Shown here: positions 54,453 to 64,000 of the stretch, piece by piece
Numbering within the stretch: the first letter of the stretch is position 1
How the letters are laid out: the number at the start of each line of letters is the position of its first letter
From: JACVRW01 sp963819635
GTDB taxonomy: Bacteria; Actinomycetota; Thermoleophilia; Solirubrobacterales; Thermoleophilaceae
DNA length: 64,000 bases
Assembly (NCBI GenBank): GCA_963819635.1
Contig: CAWFWX010000007.1
Location: 1-64,000 of the forward strand
Direction of reading: 5' to 3'
The notes under the pieces: model-generated
The model's database searches: none
The model's input: the letters and a program-made list of their open reading frames with translations, nothing else
Told to the model about the DNA's origin: nothing
Translations under genes and position numbers: made by a program

Positions 54453-55909
54453 ATGCGCAAGCTGCTGATCGCGCCTGCGGCGCTCACGGCCGCCGCCATC
54501 GCGGTCACGCTCGGCTTCGGCTCGAGCCACCGCGAGGCGCCGGGGATCACGCTCGATCCGACGGCGGACAACACCGACACCTACGCGTGGACGGCAAAGG
54601 ACGCGCCGGGCGCGCTCACGGTGGCGGCCAACTGGATTCCCGGCCAGGTGCCGGCGAACGGCCCGAACTTCTTCGGGTGGGACGACCGGGCCCGGTACTA
54701 CATCCACATCGACAACACCGGCGACGGCAAGTCCCGACGTCAGCTACCGGTACCAGTTCAAGACGACGATCAGGAACAAGGAGTCGTTCCTGTACGCCCT
54801 GCCGGGCGCGAGCGGTTACGACGATCCGAAGCTGAACGTCATCCAGCGGTACTCGATCGTCCGCGAGACGCACACGCTACAAGGGCAAGGGTCCCGTGCA
54901 GGCGACGACGAGCGCGTGCTCGCGCGGGCTGCCGTCGCGCCGCCCAACATCGGTCCCAAGACGTTCCCGAACTACCAGGTGTTCGTGGACGGGGCCGTCA
55001 AGACGATCGGCGACGGCACGAAGGTGTTCGCCGGCCAGCGCGACGATCCGTTCTTCGTCGACCTGGGCGCGACCTTCGACGGGATCAACGTCCGCAAGCT
55101 CACCGGCAACCAGGGCGAGGGCAAGGACGACCTGAGCGGGATGAACACCCACTCGATCGTCATGCAGATCCCCGAGCGGCTGGTGACGCAAGAACGACAA
55201 GGCCGTGTCCGGGCCGGACGCTGGCAACGCGGTCGTCGGCGTGTGGTCCACGACCGAGCGCAAGCGGCTCCAGGTGACGGACGGCTCGGCCGCCAAGCGC
55301 AAGCACAGAAGGCGCGGCCGTCGGGCGACGACTGGGTCCAGGTCTCGCGCCTCGGCAACCCGCTCGTCAACGAGGTCGTCATCCCGCTCGGCAAGAAGGA
55401 CCAGTTCAACCGCACCACGCCCGACCGTGACGCGGAGCTCTACGGCAAGTACGTCGTGAAGCCCGAGCTCGCGGCGGTCCTGAACGCGCTGTTCGACATC
55501 AACGCTCCGGAGAACGACCGCACGGACATCGTGCAGGCGCTGCTCCAGGGCATCCCGATGCTGAACCAGCACGCCGGGATCGACGGGCCGCCGGCGGTCG
55601 ACACGATCAAGCTCAACCTCGGCGTGCCTCCGGCTGGGCATCGGAGGACCGCTTCGGGGTGATCGGCGGCGACACCGCCGGCTTCCCGAACGGCCGCCGC
55701 CTCGGCGACGACGTCGTGGACATCGAGCTCCAGGTCGTGGCCGGCTTCCTGCAAGGACAACAAGGTGCCGCTGGGAGACGGCGTGGACCAGAACGACAAG
55801 CCGTTCCTGTCCTCGTTCCCGTACCTGGCGTCGCCGCACGACGGGTTCGACTCCGCGCCTTCGACGCGGGTCGAGCCCGGCCATCCGCCGGTGCCCGGCG
55901 GGCGGCTAG
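54453..55909 (+). CDS. DUF4331-family protein 2, secreted (frame disrupted)
   Basis: About 485 codons. Signal peptide MRKLLIAPAALTAAAIAVTL, then SSHREAPGITLDPTADNTDT, the classic DUF4331 start, RYYIHIDNTGDG in the middle, and FPYLASPHDGFDS at the end. Frame changes near 54735, 54890, 55190, 55310, 55640 and 55755. GAGGAGGA precedes ATG 54453. Unlike the copy at 36093 it is exported. A TPR gene follows after 66 bases and a hairpin, then two NicO permeases. Confidence 0.85.
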
Positions 55910-55926
55910 CCCGACACCGAGACGGA

Positions 55927-55952
55927 GGGGAGCGCCCAGGCCGGCGCTCCCC
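55927..55952 (+). terminator. hairpin between DUF4331 gene 2 and the TPR gene
   Basis: Perfect 10-bp stem GGGGAGCGCC/GGCGCTCCCC with a six-base loop, 17 bases after the stop. It may lower rather than block expression of the genes behind it. Confidence 0.65.
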
Positions 55953-55975
55953 GCCTCGCTCGGGAGGCCTTCGAC

Positions 55976-57273
55976 ATGACCCTCTCCCCACCCAACTCGA
56001 TCAAGCTGCTTGGCGCTCCGCTCGCCGTGTTCGCCGCGGTCCTGGCCGTGCTGCTGGCGGTGAACGGCGGCGACGCACCGGCGCTCCGGTCTCCGCCGAC
56101 CCGGGCGCCCCACCGGCGACGCGGTCCGCGACTTCCAGCGCGCGGTGCGCGCGGCCCCCGGCAGCGCGCCCGCCTACGCCGGGCTCGGCGACGCCTACCT
56201 CGCGCGCGCGCGCGAGACCGGCGACCCGGGCTTCTACTCGCGCGCGGAGCGCGCCTTCGACGCCGCGCTGCGGCGCGACCCGGGCGACCTCGGCGCCCTG
56301 ATCGGCGCCGGCACGCTGGCCGGGCTGCGCCACGACTTCGCGCGAGCAGCTGCGGCTCGGGCGCGAGGCGGCGGCGGCAGGCGCCCGCGCTGGCGCGGCC
56401 GTACGACGGTGATCGCCGACGCCCAGGTCGAGCTCGGCCGCTACGACGGCCGCCGGCGCGCTCGATCCAGCGGCTCGTCGACTCCAAGCCGGGGCTCGCC
56501 TCGTACGCGCGCGCGTCGTACTACCGCGAGCTGTCCGGCGACCCGCGCGGCGCGGTCGCGGCGATGCGGCTGGCGGTCTCCGCCGGCGGCGCGCCCGAGA
56601 ACGTGGCGTACGTCCAGGTGCTGCTCGGCGACCTCGAGCTTCGGCGCGGCCGCGTCGGCGCCGGCGCGACTGGCGTACACCGTCGGCGCTTGCGCTCGCT
56701 GCCGGGCTATCCGGCCGGGCATGGTCGGACTCGCACGGGCGGACGCGGCGGGCGGCGATCTGGGAGGAGCCGCCGCCCGCCTGCGTCGCGCCGCCGCGCG
56801 TGCTGCCGCTCGCCGCGACGCTGACGCTGCTGGCCGAGGTCGAGCGCGCGCTCGGACGGCGCGCGGCGGCGCGCGGCGCGCTGGCGCGCCGCGCGCGCCC
56901 AGCAGCGGCTGCTTCCGGGCCGCCGCGCACCGCGCCGGACGCCGAGGCGGTGCTCTTCGAGGCCGACCACGGCTCGCCCGCGCGGGCGGTCGCGCTGGGC
57001 CGGCGCGTGTGGCGCGCCGCGCCGAGCGTGCGCTCGGCGGACGCGCTCGGCTGGGCGCTGACGCGCGCGGGCCGGCCGGCGGCGGGCTACGCGCTTCGCG
57101 CGGCGCGCCCTGGCGCTCGGCTCGCGCGACCCCGCCTTCCGGCTGCACGCCGGGATAGCGGCCAGGAGGCGGGGCTGGCGGCGCCGGCCGCGCGGCACCT
57201 CGCGATCGCCGCCGCCGGCCGAGCCGCGCTGCCGCCCGCGCGCGGCGCGCTGCTGCGGGAGGCCGGGCGATGA
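55976..57273 (+). CDS. TPR protein of the second DUF4331 cluster (frame disrupted)
   Basis: About 430 codons. A single N-terminal membrane anchor (LGAPLAVFAAVLAVLLAVNG) is followed by TPR-like repeats (SAPAYAGLGDAYLARARETG, AYVQVLLGDLELRRG, AVALGRRVWRAAPSVRSADA). Many frame changes (near 56115, 56350, 56450, 56660, 56720, 56800, 57105). Position after DUF4331 repeats the order at 36-38 kb, though this copy is membrane-anchored. Confidence 0.75.
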
Positions 57274-58672
57274 GCGCCGCTCCGCGCGAGGAACGTGACG
57301 CGTTCTGGTCGCGTCGCTCGTGCGCTGGCGGCAGCGCGGCTCGCCTCGCGGTTGGCGCCTCGGCCGCGCGCCCACCCGCTCGGCAACTTCTCGCGTCAAC
57401 CACCTCTCGACCGTGCAGCGTCTCGGAGGACCGCGTCGACGTGCGCTACGTGCTCGACCAGGCCGAGATCCCGACGGTGCAGGAGCGGCGGGCTCGGTCG
57501 CGCCGAGGTGCTCGAGCGCAAGCGCGCCGAGGTGCGAGCGGGCTCGTGCTGGCGTCGACGGCCGGCGCGTCGCGCTCGCGCTCGCGGGCGCCGCCGGCTG
57601 CAGCTTCCCCGCACGGCGCCGGCGGCCTGCGGACCACGCGGCTCGAGCTGCCGCTGCGGGCGGCGGTCGACGCGCCGCGCCGCGTGGAGCTGCGCGACGG
57701 CACCTTCCCCGGCCGCGTCGGCTGGAAGGCGATCGTCTCGGCCCCGGGCGAGGGCACCGCGGTGCGCAGCACGGCGCGCCGAGCGGCGACCCCACGCACG
57801 GCCTGCGCCGCTACCCGGAGGATCTGCTGTCGCAGCCCGCTCGACCGGCGCGACGCGACCTTCGGCGTGACGCCCGGCGACGGGACGCTGGTCGCGCCCA
57901 AGCGCCGAGGGCGGCGAGCTCTCGACCGAGCGCGCGCGGAGACGGACGGCTTCGCCGGCCTGTTCGAGGACGCCGGCCTCGGGCGAGGGCGTGCTGCTGC
58001 TCCTGCTGCTGGCGGCGTTCGGCTGGGGCGCGCTGCACGCGCTGTCGCCCGGCCACGGCAAGGCGATGGTCGCCGCCTACCTGGTCGGCACGCGCGGCAC
58101 CGCCGCGGCACGCGGTGGCGCTCGGCGCGACCGTCACGGTCACGCACACGATCGGCGTGTTCGCGCTCGGCGTCGTGACGCTCGCGCTGTCGCAGTACGT
58201 GCTGCCGGAGGACCTGTACCCGTGGCTGACGCTGGTCTCGGGCCTGCTGGTGGTCGTGGTCGGCGTCGGCGTGCTGCGCTCGCGCGTGCGCATGCGCAGG
58301 CACGCAGCCCACGCGCACCACGCACCACCACCACCACCAGCACGACCTCGAGCTGGAACGCGGCCTCGTCGGCATGGGCGCCGCCGCCGGCCTGATCCCC
58401 TGCCCGTCGGCGCTCGTCGTCCTGCTGGCCGCGATCTCGCAGCACGAGGTGGCGCTCGGGCTGCTGTCTGATCATCGCCTTCAGCCTCGGCCTGGCCGGC
58501 ACGCTGACGGTCCTCGGGCCTGGCCGTCGTGTCCGCGCGCCGGACAGGTGATCCCGCCGCGCTTCTCGGCCAGCCGGGCGTCTGGCCGCAGTTGCCCGCG
58601 GCGTCGGCCGCGCTGATCGTCGGCGTCGGCTGCGTGCTGACCGCCAAGGCGGTCCCGGGCGCGCTCCTATGA
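57270..58672 (+). CDS. NicO-like metal permease with N-terminal extracytoplasmic domain (frame disrupted)
   Basis: About 465 codons. After a signal-like start, AHPLGNFSVNHLS and DRVDVRYVLDQAEIPTVQE mark the conserved extracytoplasmic domain of actinobacterial NicO/RcnA-type proteins. The membrane part has ALHALSPGHGKAMVAAYLVG, a His-rich loop (HHAPPPPPA region), and GLIPCPSALVVLLAAISQHE. These motifs fit nickel/cobalt efflux. Numerous frame changes (57350-57600, 57780, 57900, 57980, 58110, 58310, 58470-58600). Starts by overlap with the TPR gene. Confidence 0.82.
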
Positions 58673-58691
58673 TGGCGAGGAGGACTCGACG

Positions 58692-59440
58692 ATGAACTTC
58701 GATTTCCTGTTCAAGCCGCGTCGAGGAGCTCGACTCGCTGCTCACCGGCCTGTTCGACGGTGCGCCGCTGCTGGTCGCGCTCGGCGATCGCGTTCGTGCT
58801 CGGGCTGCGACACGCGTCGGACCCCGACCACCTCGTCGCGGTCACGTCGCTCGTGGCCGCCGAGGGCGGCGACACCCGCAAGGCCGCGCGCCTCGGCGCC
58901 TGGTGGGGCGTCGGCCACGCCGGCGCGCTGCTGGCGATCGGCATCCCGCTGATCGCGTTCAAGACCGAGCTGCCGGCCGTGGCTCGAGTCGGCGCGGAGA
59001 AGGCGATCGGCGTCGTGATCCTGCGTGCTCGCCGCTCCGGGTGATCTACAAGTGGGTGCGCGGCGACTACCGCGCCGACGCGCACGCGCACGACGACGGC
59101 CACGAGCGAAGCGCGCCACCTGCGCCGCGGGCGACGACCACGCGCCACGTCAAGGTGCGCACGCCCGGCGCAGGCGCTCTCGATCGGGCTGCTGCACGGT
59201 CTGGCCGGCACCGGCGCCGTGGTGCTGCTGCTGATCGCCGCGCTGCCGAACCAGCTCGAGGCCGCGGCTGGCGCTGGCGGTCTTCGCGCCGATGTCGGTC
59301 GTCTCGATGGCGGCCTGCACGGCCGCGTTCGCCTGGGTGCTGACGCGACCGATCATCGAGCCGGTCTACCGCACGGTCCTGATCCCGGCCTCGGCGTGTT
59401 CGGCGTGATGTTCGGGCTCTGGTACGCCGGCCTGGCCTAG
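58692..59440 (+). CDS. NicO-like (UreH/nickel-cobalt) permease 2 (frame disrupted)
   Basis: About 250 codons; AGGAGG precedes ATG 58692. H-x4-D-H appears in GLRHASDPDHLVAVTSLVAA, very close to the permease at 35289. A loop rich in His (DAHAHDDGHER) and LSIGLLHGLAGTGAVVLLLI follow, ending FGVMFGLWYAGLA. Frame changes near 58725, 58785, 58985, 59030, 59105, 59170, 59270 and 59395. Together with the preceding gene it probably moves Ni2+ or Co2+. Confidence 0.82.
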
Positions 59441-59447
59441 TAGTGGC

Positions 59448-59889
59448 CTAGCCGCCCGTCTGGTACGCGCGCAGCGCCAGCGTCAGGATCAGCAGCGCGC
59501 CCGACGGTCATCACGCCCATCTCGCCGAGCGCGACCCGGCGCGCCAGCGCGATCTGCTCGGAGCGCTCGAGCGCGTCGACGTCGTCCACGTCCTCGAGCT
59601 CGCGCTGGGCGACGCCCGCCCGCATCGCCTCGCTGCACCAGCGAGACGAACAGCGGCGCGACGCCGTAGGCCACGTGCAGGCCGTCCGGCGCGGAGGCGC
59701 CGCGCGCCAGCAGCAGGAAGCCCACGACGGCCTGGACGACGACGGTCGCCTGGGCGATCGCGGAGCAGCGGCCAGAAGACGATCGAGGCGCGCGCGTCGC
59801 GGCGCAGCCAGCCCACGGCGCCCCAAGCCGGCGGCCACCGCGTTGGTCGCCAGCACGGCGATTCCGAGCGCCATGTGAAACCCGCTCAA
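59448..59889 (-). CDS. small integral membrane protein (frame disrupted)
   Basis: About 146 codons with four likely membrane helices (MALGIAVLATNAVAAGLG, VGFLLLARGASAPDGLHVAY, and a C-terminal LLILTLALRAYQTGG). A TTG at 59889 has AAAGGA six bases upstream and is the best start. Frame changes near 59825, 59770, 59640 and 59505. I do not recognise the family. It is divergent from the complex I operon. Confidence 0.65.
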
Positions 59890-59951
59890 CGGGTGTCCTT
59901 TCGCACTATGTAGCACCGCCGCACAAGGATCCGTTATACCTCCCGGCTGGA

Positions 59952-60308
59952 GTGCTGAAGAGCTACCTGCCAGCCCTCGTCTTCCTGGTGCTGGGAATCG
60001 GAATCGGCACCGCCTTCACGCTCGCCAACAGCGTGCTCGGACCGAAGCGCCCCGGCAAGACGAAGAGCGAGCCGTACGAGAGCGGGCTGCCCTCCGAGGT
60101 CAGGAAGAGCTTCCGCTTCGGGATCAGCTTCTACCTGATCGCGATGCTGTTCATCCTGTTCGACATCGAGGTCGTCTTCCTCTATCCGGTCGCGCTTCAG
60201 CTCGATGCGCTCGGGGTATTCGCCCTCGTCGAGACGATCGTGTTCGTCGTCCTGCTGCTGATCGCGTTCGTCTTCGTCTGGCGGAGGGGAGCGCTCGAAT
60301 GGAAGTGA
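59952..60308 (+). CDS. nuoA: NADH-quinone oxidoreductase subunit A
   Basis: A 118-residue membrane subunit of complex I with three helices. The signature YESGLPSEVRKSFRFGISFY and FILFDIEVVFLYPVAL is unmistakable. It starts at GTG 59952, heading the operon. The 62 bases before it contain TTATACC that could be a -10 box. It contributes to proton pumping with the membrane arm. Confidence 0.96.
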   Translation: MLKSYLPALVFLVLGIGIGTAFTLANSVLGPKRPGKTKSEPYESGLPSEVRKSFRFGISFYLIAMLFILFDIEVVFLYPVALQLDALGVFALVETIVFVVLLLIAFVFVWRRGALEWK

Positions 60309-60902
60309 CGCGCACCAAGGTCGACGACCTGCGCGTCCGCCAGCTCAAGGCCCAGCAGATGCTGCGCGGCGAGCTCGCCGGCCGCGACCTCGACGAGTTC
60401 GTCGAGGAGCGCCTGCTGTTCACGCAAGCTCGAGACCGCGCAGAACTGGGCCCGCAAGAACGCGCTCTTCCCGCTCGGCTTCGGCCTCGCGTGCTGCGCG
60501 ATCGAGATGATCACCGTGATCGGCTCGCCGCGCAACGACCTCGCGCGCTTCGGCGCCGAGGCGATCCGCTTCACCCCGCGCCAGGCCGACCTGCTGATCC
60601 TGTCCGGCCGCGTGTCGATCAAGATGGCGCCGATCATCCGCCGGCTCTACGACCAGATGCTCGAGCCGAAGTGGGTGATCTCGATGGGCGCGTGCGCCTC
60701 CAGCGCCGGCATGTTCAACAACTACGCGGTGGTCGCCGGCGCCGACAAGTTCCTCCCGATCGACGTCTACGTGCCCGGCTGCCCGCCGCGGCCCGAGGCC
60801 CTGATCTACGGGATCATGAAGCTGCAGGACAAGATCATGGGCGACCCCGGGATGGGCTGGCGTGAGCGCTACGGGGCGGAGGGGACCGGGGAAGTTGCCT
60901 GA
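60299..60902 (+). CDS. nuoB: NADH-quinone oxidoreductase subunit B (one frame change)
   Basis: About 200 codons. It carries cluster N2: LGFGLACCAIEMITVIGSPR with the tandem Cys, MGACASSAGMFNNY, and YVPGCPPRPEALIYGI. A frame change near 60426 splits the N-terminal part. Overlaps nuoA by ten bases. It passes electrons to quinone at the junction of the two arms. Confidence 0.95.
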
Positions 60903-61415
60903 CGCGACCGGGCTCGAGCTGATCGCCCAGCGCGTCCGCGAGAAGGTCGGCGACGAGGCGGTCACCGGCACCGTCTACTTCCGCGAGCAGGCCACGCTCG
61001 AGGTGGCGCCGGCGAGCGTGCACGACGTGCTGGCCTACCTGCGCGACGCCGACGACGAGCCGTGGGCGGTCCTGATGAGCCTCCACGGCTGCGACTACCT
61101 CCCGGAGGAGCCGCGCCTCGGCGTCCACTACCAGCTGCTCTCGATGGAGCGCTGCGACCGCCTCAACGTGAAGACGCGGCTCGGCACGGACGACCCGCAT
61201 CTGCCCACGTCGTCGACCTCTTCCCCACCGCCGACTACCAGGAGCGCGAGGTCTACGACATGTTCGGCGTGGTCTTCGACGGCCACCCGGACATGCGCCG
61301 CATCCTCATGCCCGAGGACTACGAGGGCTTCCCGCAGCGGCGCGACTTCCCGATGGGCGGCGAGCCCGTCCTCTACACCTTCAACGAGGGCAAGTACCCG
61401 CGCTGGTATGACTGA
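60895..61415 (+). CDS. nuoC: NADH-quinone oxidoreductase subunit C (one frame change)
   Basis: About 173 codons, separate from nuoD. The 30-kDa subunit signature EREVYDMFGVVFDGHPDMRR, then ILMPEDYEGFPQRRDFPMGG, is intact. A frame change near 61205 separates it from the N-terminal half. TTG 60895 is the likely start; GTG 60862 is possible. Confidence 0.94.
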
Positions 61416-62686
61416 TCCCCTGGGCGTTCCGTACCGCGAGCGCGAGCGCTCGGTGACGATGGAGCGGATGGGCGAGCAGCCCGTCTCCGGCACCGAGGCG
61501 ACCGTCGAGGGCGACCGCCACGACGAGCTCTTCACGCTCAACATCGGGCCGCACCACCCGGCCACCCACGGCGTGCTGCGGCTGCTGACCACGCTCGAGG
61601 GGGAGGTGGTCCGCGACATCACGCCGATCATCGGCTACGTCCACACCGGCATCGAGAAGAGCTGCGAGGACCAGCAGTACTGGAAGGTCGTCACGTTCGT
61701 CGAGCGGATGGACTACCTCGCCTACTACTTCAACGCGATCGCCTTCTGCATGGCGGTCGAGCAGCTGCTCGGCGAGGAGGTGCCGCCGCGCGCGCAGTAC
61801 CTGCGCGTCGCGCACCTGGAGCTGAACCGGATCGCCTCGCACCTGTTCGCGCTCGCCACCGGCGCGCTCGACCTCGGGCGCGATCACGATGCTGTGGTGG
61901 GGCTGCCGCGACCGCGACCTGGTGCTCGACCTGTTCGAGATGTCGTCTGGCCAGCGCTTGCACACGCGCTACTTCCAGGTCGGCGGCGTGATGGAGGACA
62001 TCCCGCCCGGCTGGGAGCAGAAGGTGCGCGAGTTCCTGAAGGTGATGCCGCAGCGGCTCGACCAGTACGAGGACCTGCTCGACCGCAACGAGATCTGGCT
62101 CCAGCGCCTCAAGGGCACCGGGCTGATCTCCACCGAGCGCGCGCTCGAGCTGGGTGTGACCGGTCCGCTGCTGCGGGCCACGGGCCACCCGTGGGACCTG
62201 CGCAAGGCAATGCCCTACTCGTCCTACGAGCACTTCGACTTCGCGGTGCCGGTCGGCATCCACGGCGACAACTACGACCGCTTCAAGGTGCGGATCGACG
62301 AGATGCGCGAGTCGATCAGGATCGTCGAGCAGGCGCTCGACGGGCTGCCCGAGGGACCGTGGATCACGGACAACCGCAAGATCGCGCTGCCGCCGCGGCA
62401 CGAGCTCGCCACCTCGATGGAGGCGCTGATCCACCACTTCAAGCTCGTGACCGAGGGCTTCCGAGTGCCGCCGGGCGAGGCCTACGCGGCGATCGAGTCC
62501 CCGCGCGGCGAGCTGGGCTGCTTCGTGGTCGCCGACGGGTCGGCGAAGCCGGCCCGGGTACACATGCGCGACCCGAGCTTCGTGAACCTCCAGAGCCTCC
62601 CCGACATGGCGCGCGACTCGCTGATCGCCGACTTCATCGCATGCGTCGCGATGCTCGACCCGATCCTCGGGGGCATCGACCGGTGA
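61408..62686 (+). CDS. nuoD: NADH-quinone oxidoreductase subunit D (one frame change)
   Basis: About 426 codons. FTLNIGPHHPATHGVLRLLT holds the quinone-site His pair; GYVHTGIEKSCEDQQYWKVV and DPSFVNLQSLPDMARDSLIA are also typical. One extra base near 61890 changes frame inside the helix that normally reads FLWGFREREAVLDLFE. It starts at ATG 61408, overlapping nuoC. Forms the quinone-binding cavity with NuoB. Confidence 0.95.
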
Positions 62687-63297
62687 GCACGGGGAGCCAT
62701 CCGCGCCGCGCGAGCTCGCCGCCCGGCTGGGACGAGGCGCCGTCCGGCTCGACGGAGGACCCGGCCACGATCCCGGACTCGGCGTCCGCGTCGTACGTGC
62801 CGCCCGAGCTGCGCGCCGAGATCGAGGCGCACATGGCGAAGTACCCCGATCGCCACTCGGCGGCGTTGCCCGCGCTCGGAGCGGCGCAGCGCGTGCACGG
62901 CTGGTGCTCCGCCGAGGCGATCGACCAGGTGGCGGTGGTGATGCAGGTGACGCCGGCCTACCTGTCGAGCGTGGCGACCTTCTACGACATGCTGCGCACC
63001 ACCCCGGTGGGCAGCCGCTACGTGTACGTCTGCACGAGCGTCGCCTGCCACGTGCGCCGGGCGAAGGACGTATACGACGCCATCGCCGAGGAGGCCGCCG
63101 ACCAGGGGCTCGAGGACGTCGAGCTGCGCGAGTTCGAGTGCCTCGGCGCCTGCGACCTGGCGCCGATGGCGTCGATCGACGGCCGCTTCGTCGGCCCGCT
63201 GACCACGGATGACGCGCGCGAGCTGGTGGCCGAGGTGAAGGCGGGCAGCCAGCCCTTCCCGGGCCGCGGGCTCGGCGACCCGGAGGCGCGCGAATGA
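62683..63297 (+). CDS. nuoE: NADH-quinone oxidoreductase subunit E
   Basis: A 204-residue 24-kDa-type subunit from GTG 62683. The 2Fe-2S cysteines appear as CTSVAC and CLGAC with the usual spacing. The N-terminus has a longer Ser/Pro-rich extension than most homologues. It overlaps nuoD by four bases and nuoF by four bases. It acts in the NADH-oxidising arm. Confidence 0.95.
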   Translation: MSTGSHPRRASSPPGWDEAPSGSTEDPATIPDSASASYVPPELRAEIEAHMAKYPDRHSAALPALGAAQRVHGWCSAEAIDQVAVVMQVTPAYLSSVATFYDMLRTTPVGSRYVYVCTSVACHVRRAKDVYDAIAEEAADQGLEDVELREFECLGACDLAPMASIDGRFVGPLTTDDARELVAEVKAGSQPFPGRGLGDPEARE

Positions 63298-64000
63298 CCG
63301 AGACGCGCGTACTGCTCGCGAACATCGACGAGCCGGACCTCCACAAGATCGACGTGTACCGGCGCTTCGGCGGCTACGCCGCGCTGCGCAAGGCGCTGAT
63401 CGACATGACCCCCGCGGAGGTCCTGCAACAGCTGGAGGAGTCCGGCCTGCGAGGCCGCGGCGGCGCCGGCTTCGCGATGGGCAAGAAGGCGTCCTTCATC
63501 CCGAAGGGGAGCATGGACAAGTTCCTCTGCTGCAATGCCGACGAGTCCGAGCCGGGCGCCTTCAAGGACCGCCTGCTGATGCAGAAGAACCCGCACATGC
63601 TGATCGAGGGCTGCGCGATCGCCTCGATCGCGGCCGGCGCGAACAAGGGGTTCATCTTCATCCGCGGCGAGTACTCGCTGCAGGCCGACATCCTCGACGC
63701 CGCCGTCGCCGAGGCCTACGAGGCGGGCTTCCTCGGCGAGAGCATCCTCGGCCGCGAGCACACCTTCGACCTCGTGGTGCACCGCGGCCAGGGCGCCTAC
63801 ATCTGCGGCGAGGAGACCGCGCTGCTCGACGCGCTCGAGGGCAAGCGCGGCAACCCGCGCCTCAAGCCGCCCTTTCCGGCCAACCAGGGCCTCTACCAGG
63901 GCCCGACGCTGATCAACAACGTCGAGACGCTCTGCAACACGCCGCTGATCATCGAGAAGGGCGCCGAGTGGTTCAAGGGCTACGGCGAGGGCAACTCGAC
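63294..64000 (+). CDS. nuoF: NADH-quinone oxidoreductase subunit F, cut by the window end
   Basis: First 235 codons of the 51-kDa subunit. The FMN/NADH-binding segments LRGRGGAGFAMGKKAS, NADESEPGAFKDRLLM and HRGQGAYICGEETALLDALE are present. The 4Fe-4S ligands would lie beyond the window. Starts at ATG 63294. It oxidises NADH and feeds electrons to NuoE and the iron-sulfur chain. Confidence 0.95.
   Translation, partial: MTETRVLLANIDEPDLHKIDVYRRFGGYAALRKALIDMTPAEVLQQLEESGLRGRGGAGFAMGKKASFIPKGSMDKFLCCNADESEPGAFKDRLLMQKNPHMLIEGCAIASIAAGANKGFIFIRGEYSLQADILDAAVAEAYEAGFLGESILGREHTFDLVVHRGQGAYICGEETALLDALEGKRGNPRLKPPFPANQGLYQGPTLINNVETLCNTPLIIEKGAEWFKGYGEGNS

Overview
The window is a 64 kb piece of a very GC-rich chromosome, most likely an uncultured or little-studied actinobacterium of the Thermoleophilia/Solirubrobacterales type. 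That placement is inference: it rests on high-GC codon use, frequent GTG/TTG starts, three large LuxR-type ATPase regulators, two DUF4331 genes and the style of the respiratory operon. No marker gene fixes the taxon. Many plainly conserved genes (nuoB, nuoC, nuoD, serS, terC-like and others) change frame without losing conserved residues. These look like single-base sequence errors rather than decayed genes, so several boundaries and frameshift positions below are approximate.

Layout. 0.3-3.3 kb: a cupin/TPR gene, then a leftward operon (DsbA-like thioredoxin, a 75-aa protein, a monooxygenase-like small protein, an aldo/keto reductase). 3.5-9.4 kb, rightward: a general-stress membrane protein, a CorA channel, patatin, a TerC-like protein, a Ser/Thr kinase and an AI-2E-type permease. 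9.4-14.3 kb, leftward: a MftD-like flavoenzyme with a 19-codon ORF in front of it, an SDR, a CadD-like transporter and a multicopper oxidase. 14.4-21.4 kb: LuxR regulator 1, a CorC-like CBS protein, an SDR with a damaged active site and a Na+/H+ antiporter. 21.5-25.8 kb: a carbohydrate-type ABC operon without a binding protein, a winged-helix protein and a membrane protein. 25.8-40 kb: a mixed stress/metabolic region (VTT membrane protein, PHP phosphoesterase, Hsp20, LUD protein, LuxR regulator 2, alpha/beta hydrolase, NicO permease, DUF4331 + TPR pair, HD-like protein, second aldo/keto reductase). 40.1-46.7 kb: a segment bounded by 44-bp direct repeats of the 3' half of a tRNA-Arg gene, holding LuxR regulator 3 and several secreted proteins. 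46.7-54.3 kb: three tRNAs, Ogt, an ECF-like sigma factor, an HTH/L,D-transpeptidase fusion, GIY-YIG, an FAD oxidase, SerS, a cytochrome c and a cupredoxin lipoprotein, and an RsbW-like ATPase. 54.4-59.9 kb: a second DUF4331 + TPR + NicO cluster. 59.95-64 kb: the start of a complex I operon, nuoABCDE and partial nuoF.

The most unusual signal is a family of ten related 70-90 bp sequences between 3.4 and 39.9 kb. Each lies just upstream of a gene and points toward it. They share the core GGGGA-NN-CCACGATGCG (one copy has a one-base change). The core holds an ATG that opens a short reading frame whose product resembles MRxRxxSSTI. The genes behind it include a small heat-shock protein, a general stress protein, oxidoreductases, a multicopper oxidase, a CBS/CorC protein, patatin and an ABC operon, which suggests a shared leader or operator for a stress regulon. 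Second is a DUF4331-TPR-NicO gene set that occurs twice in the window.
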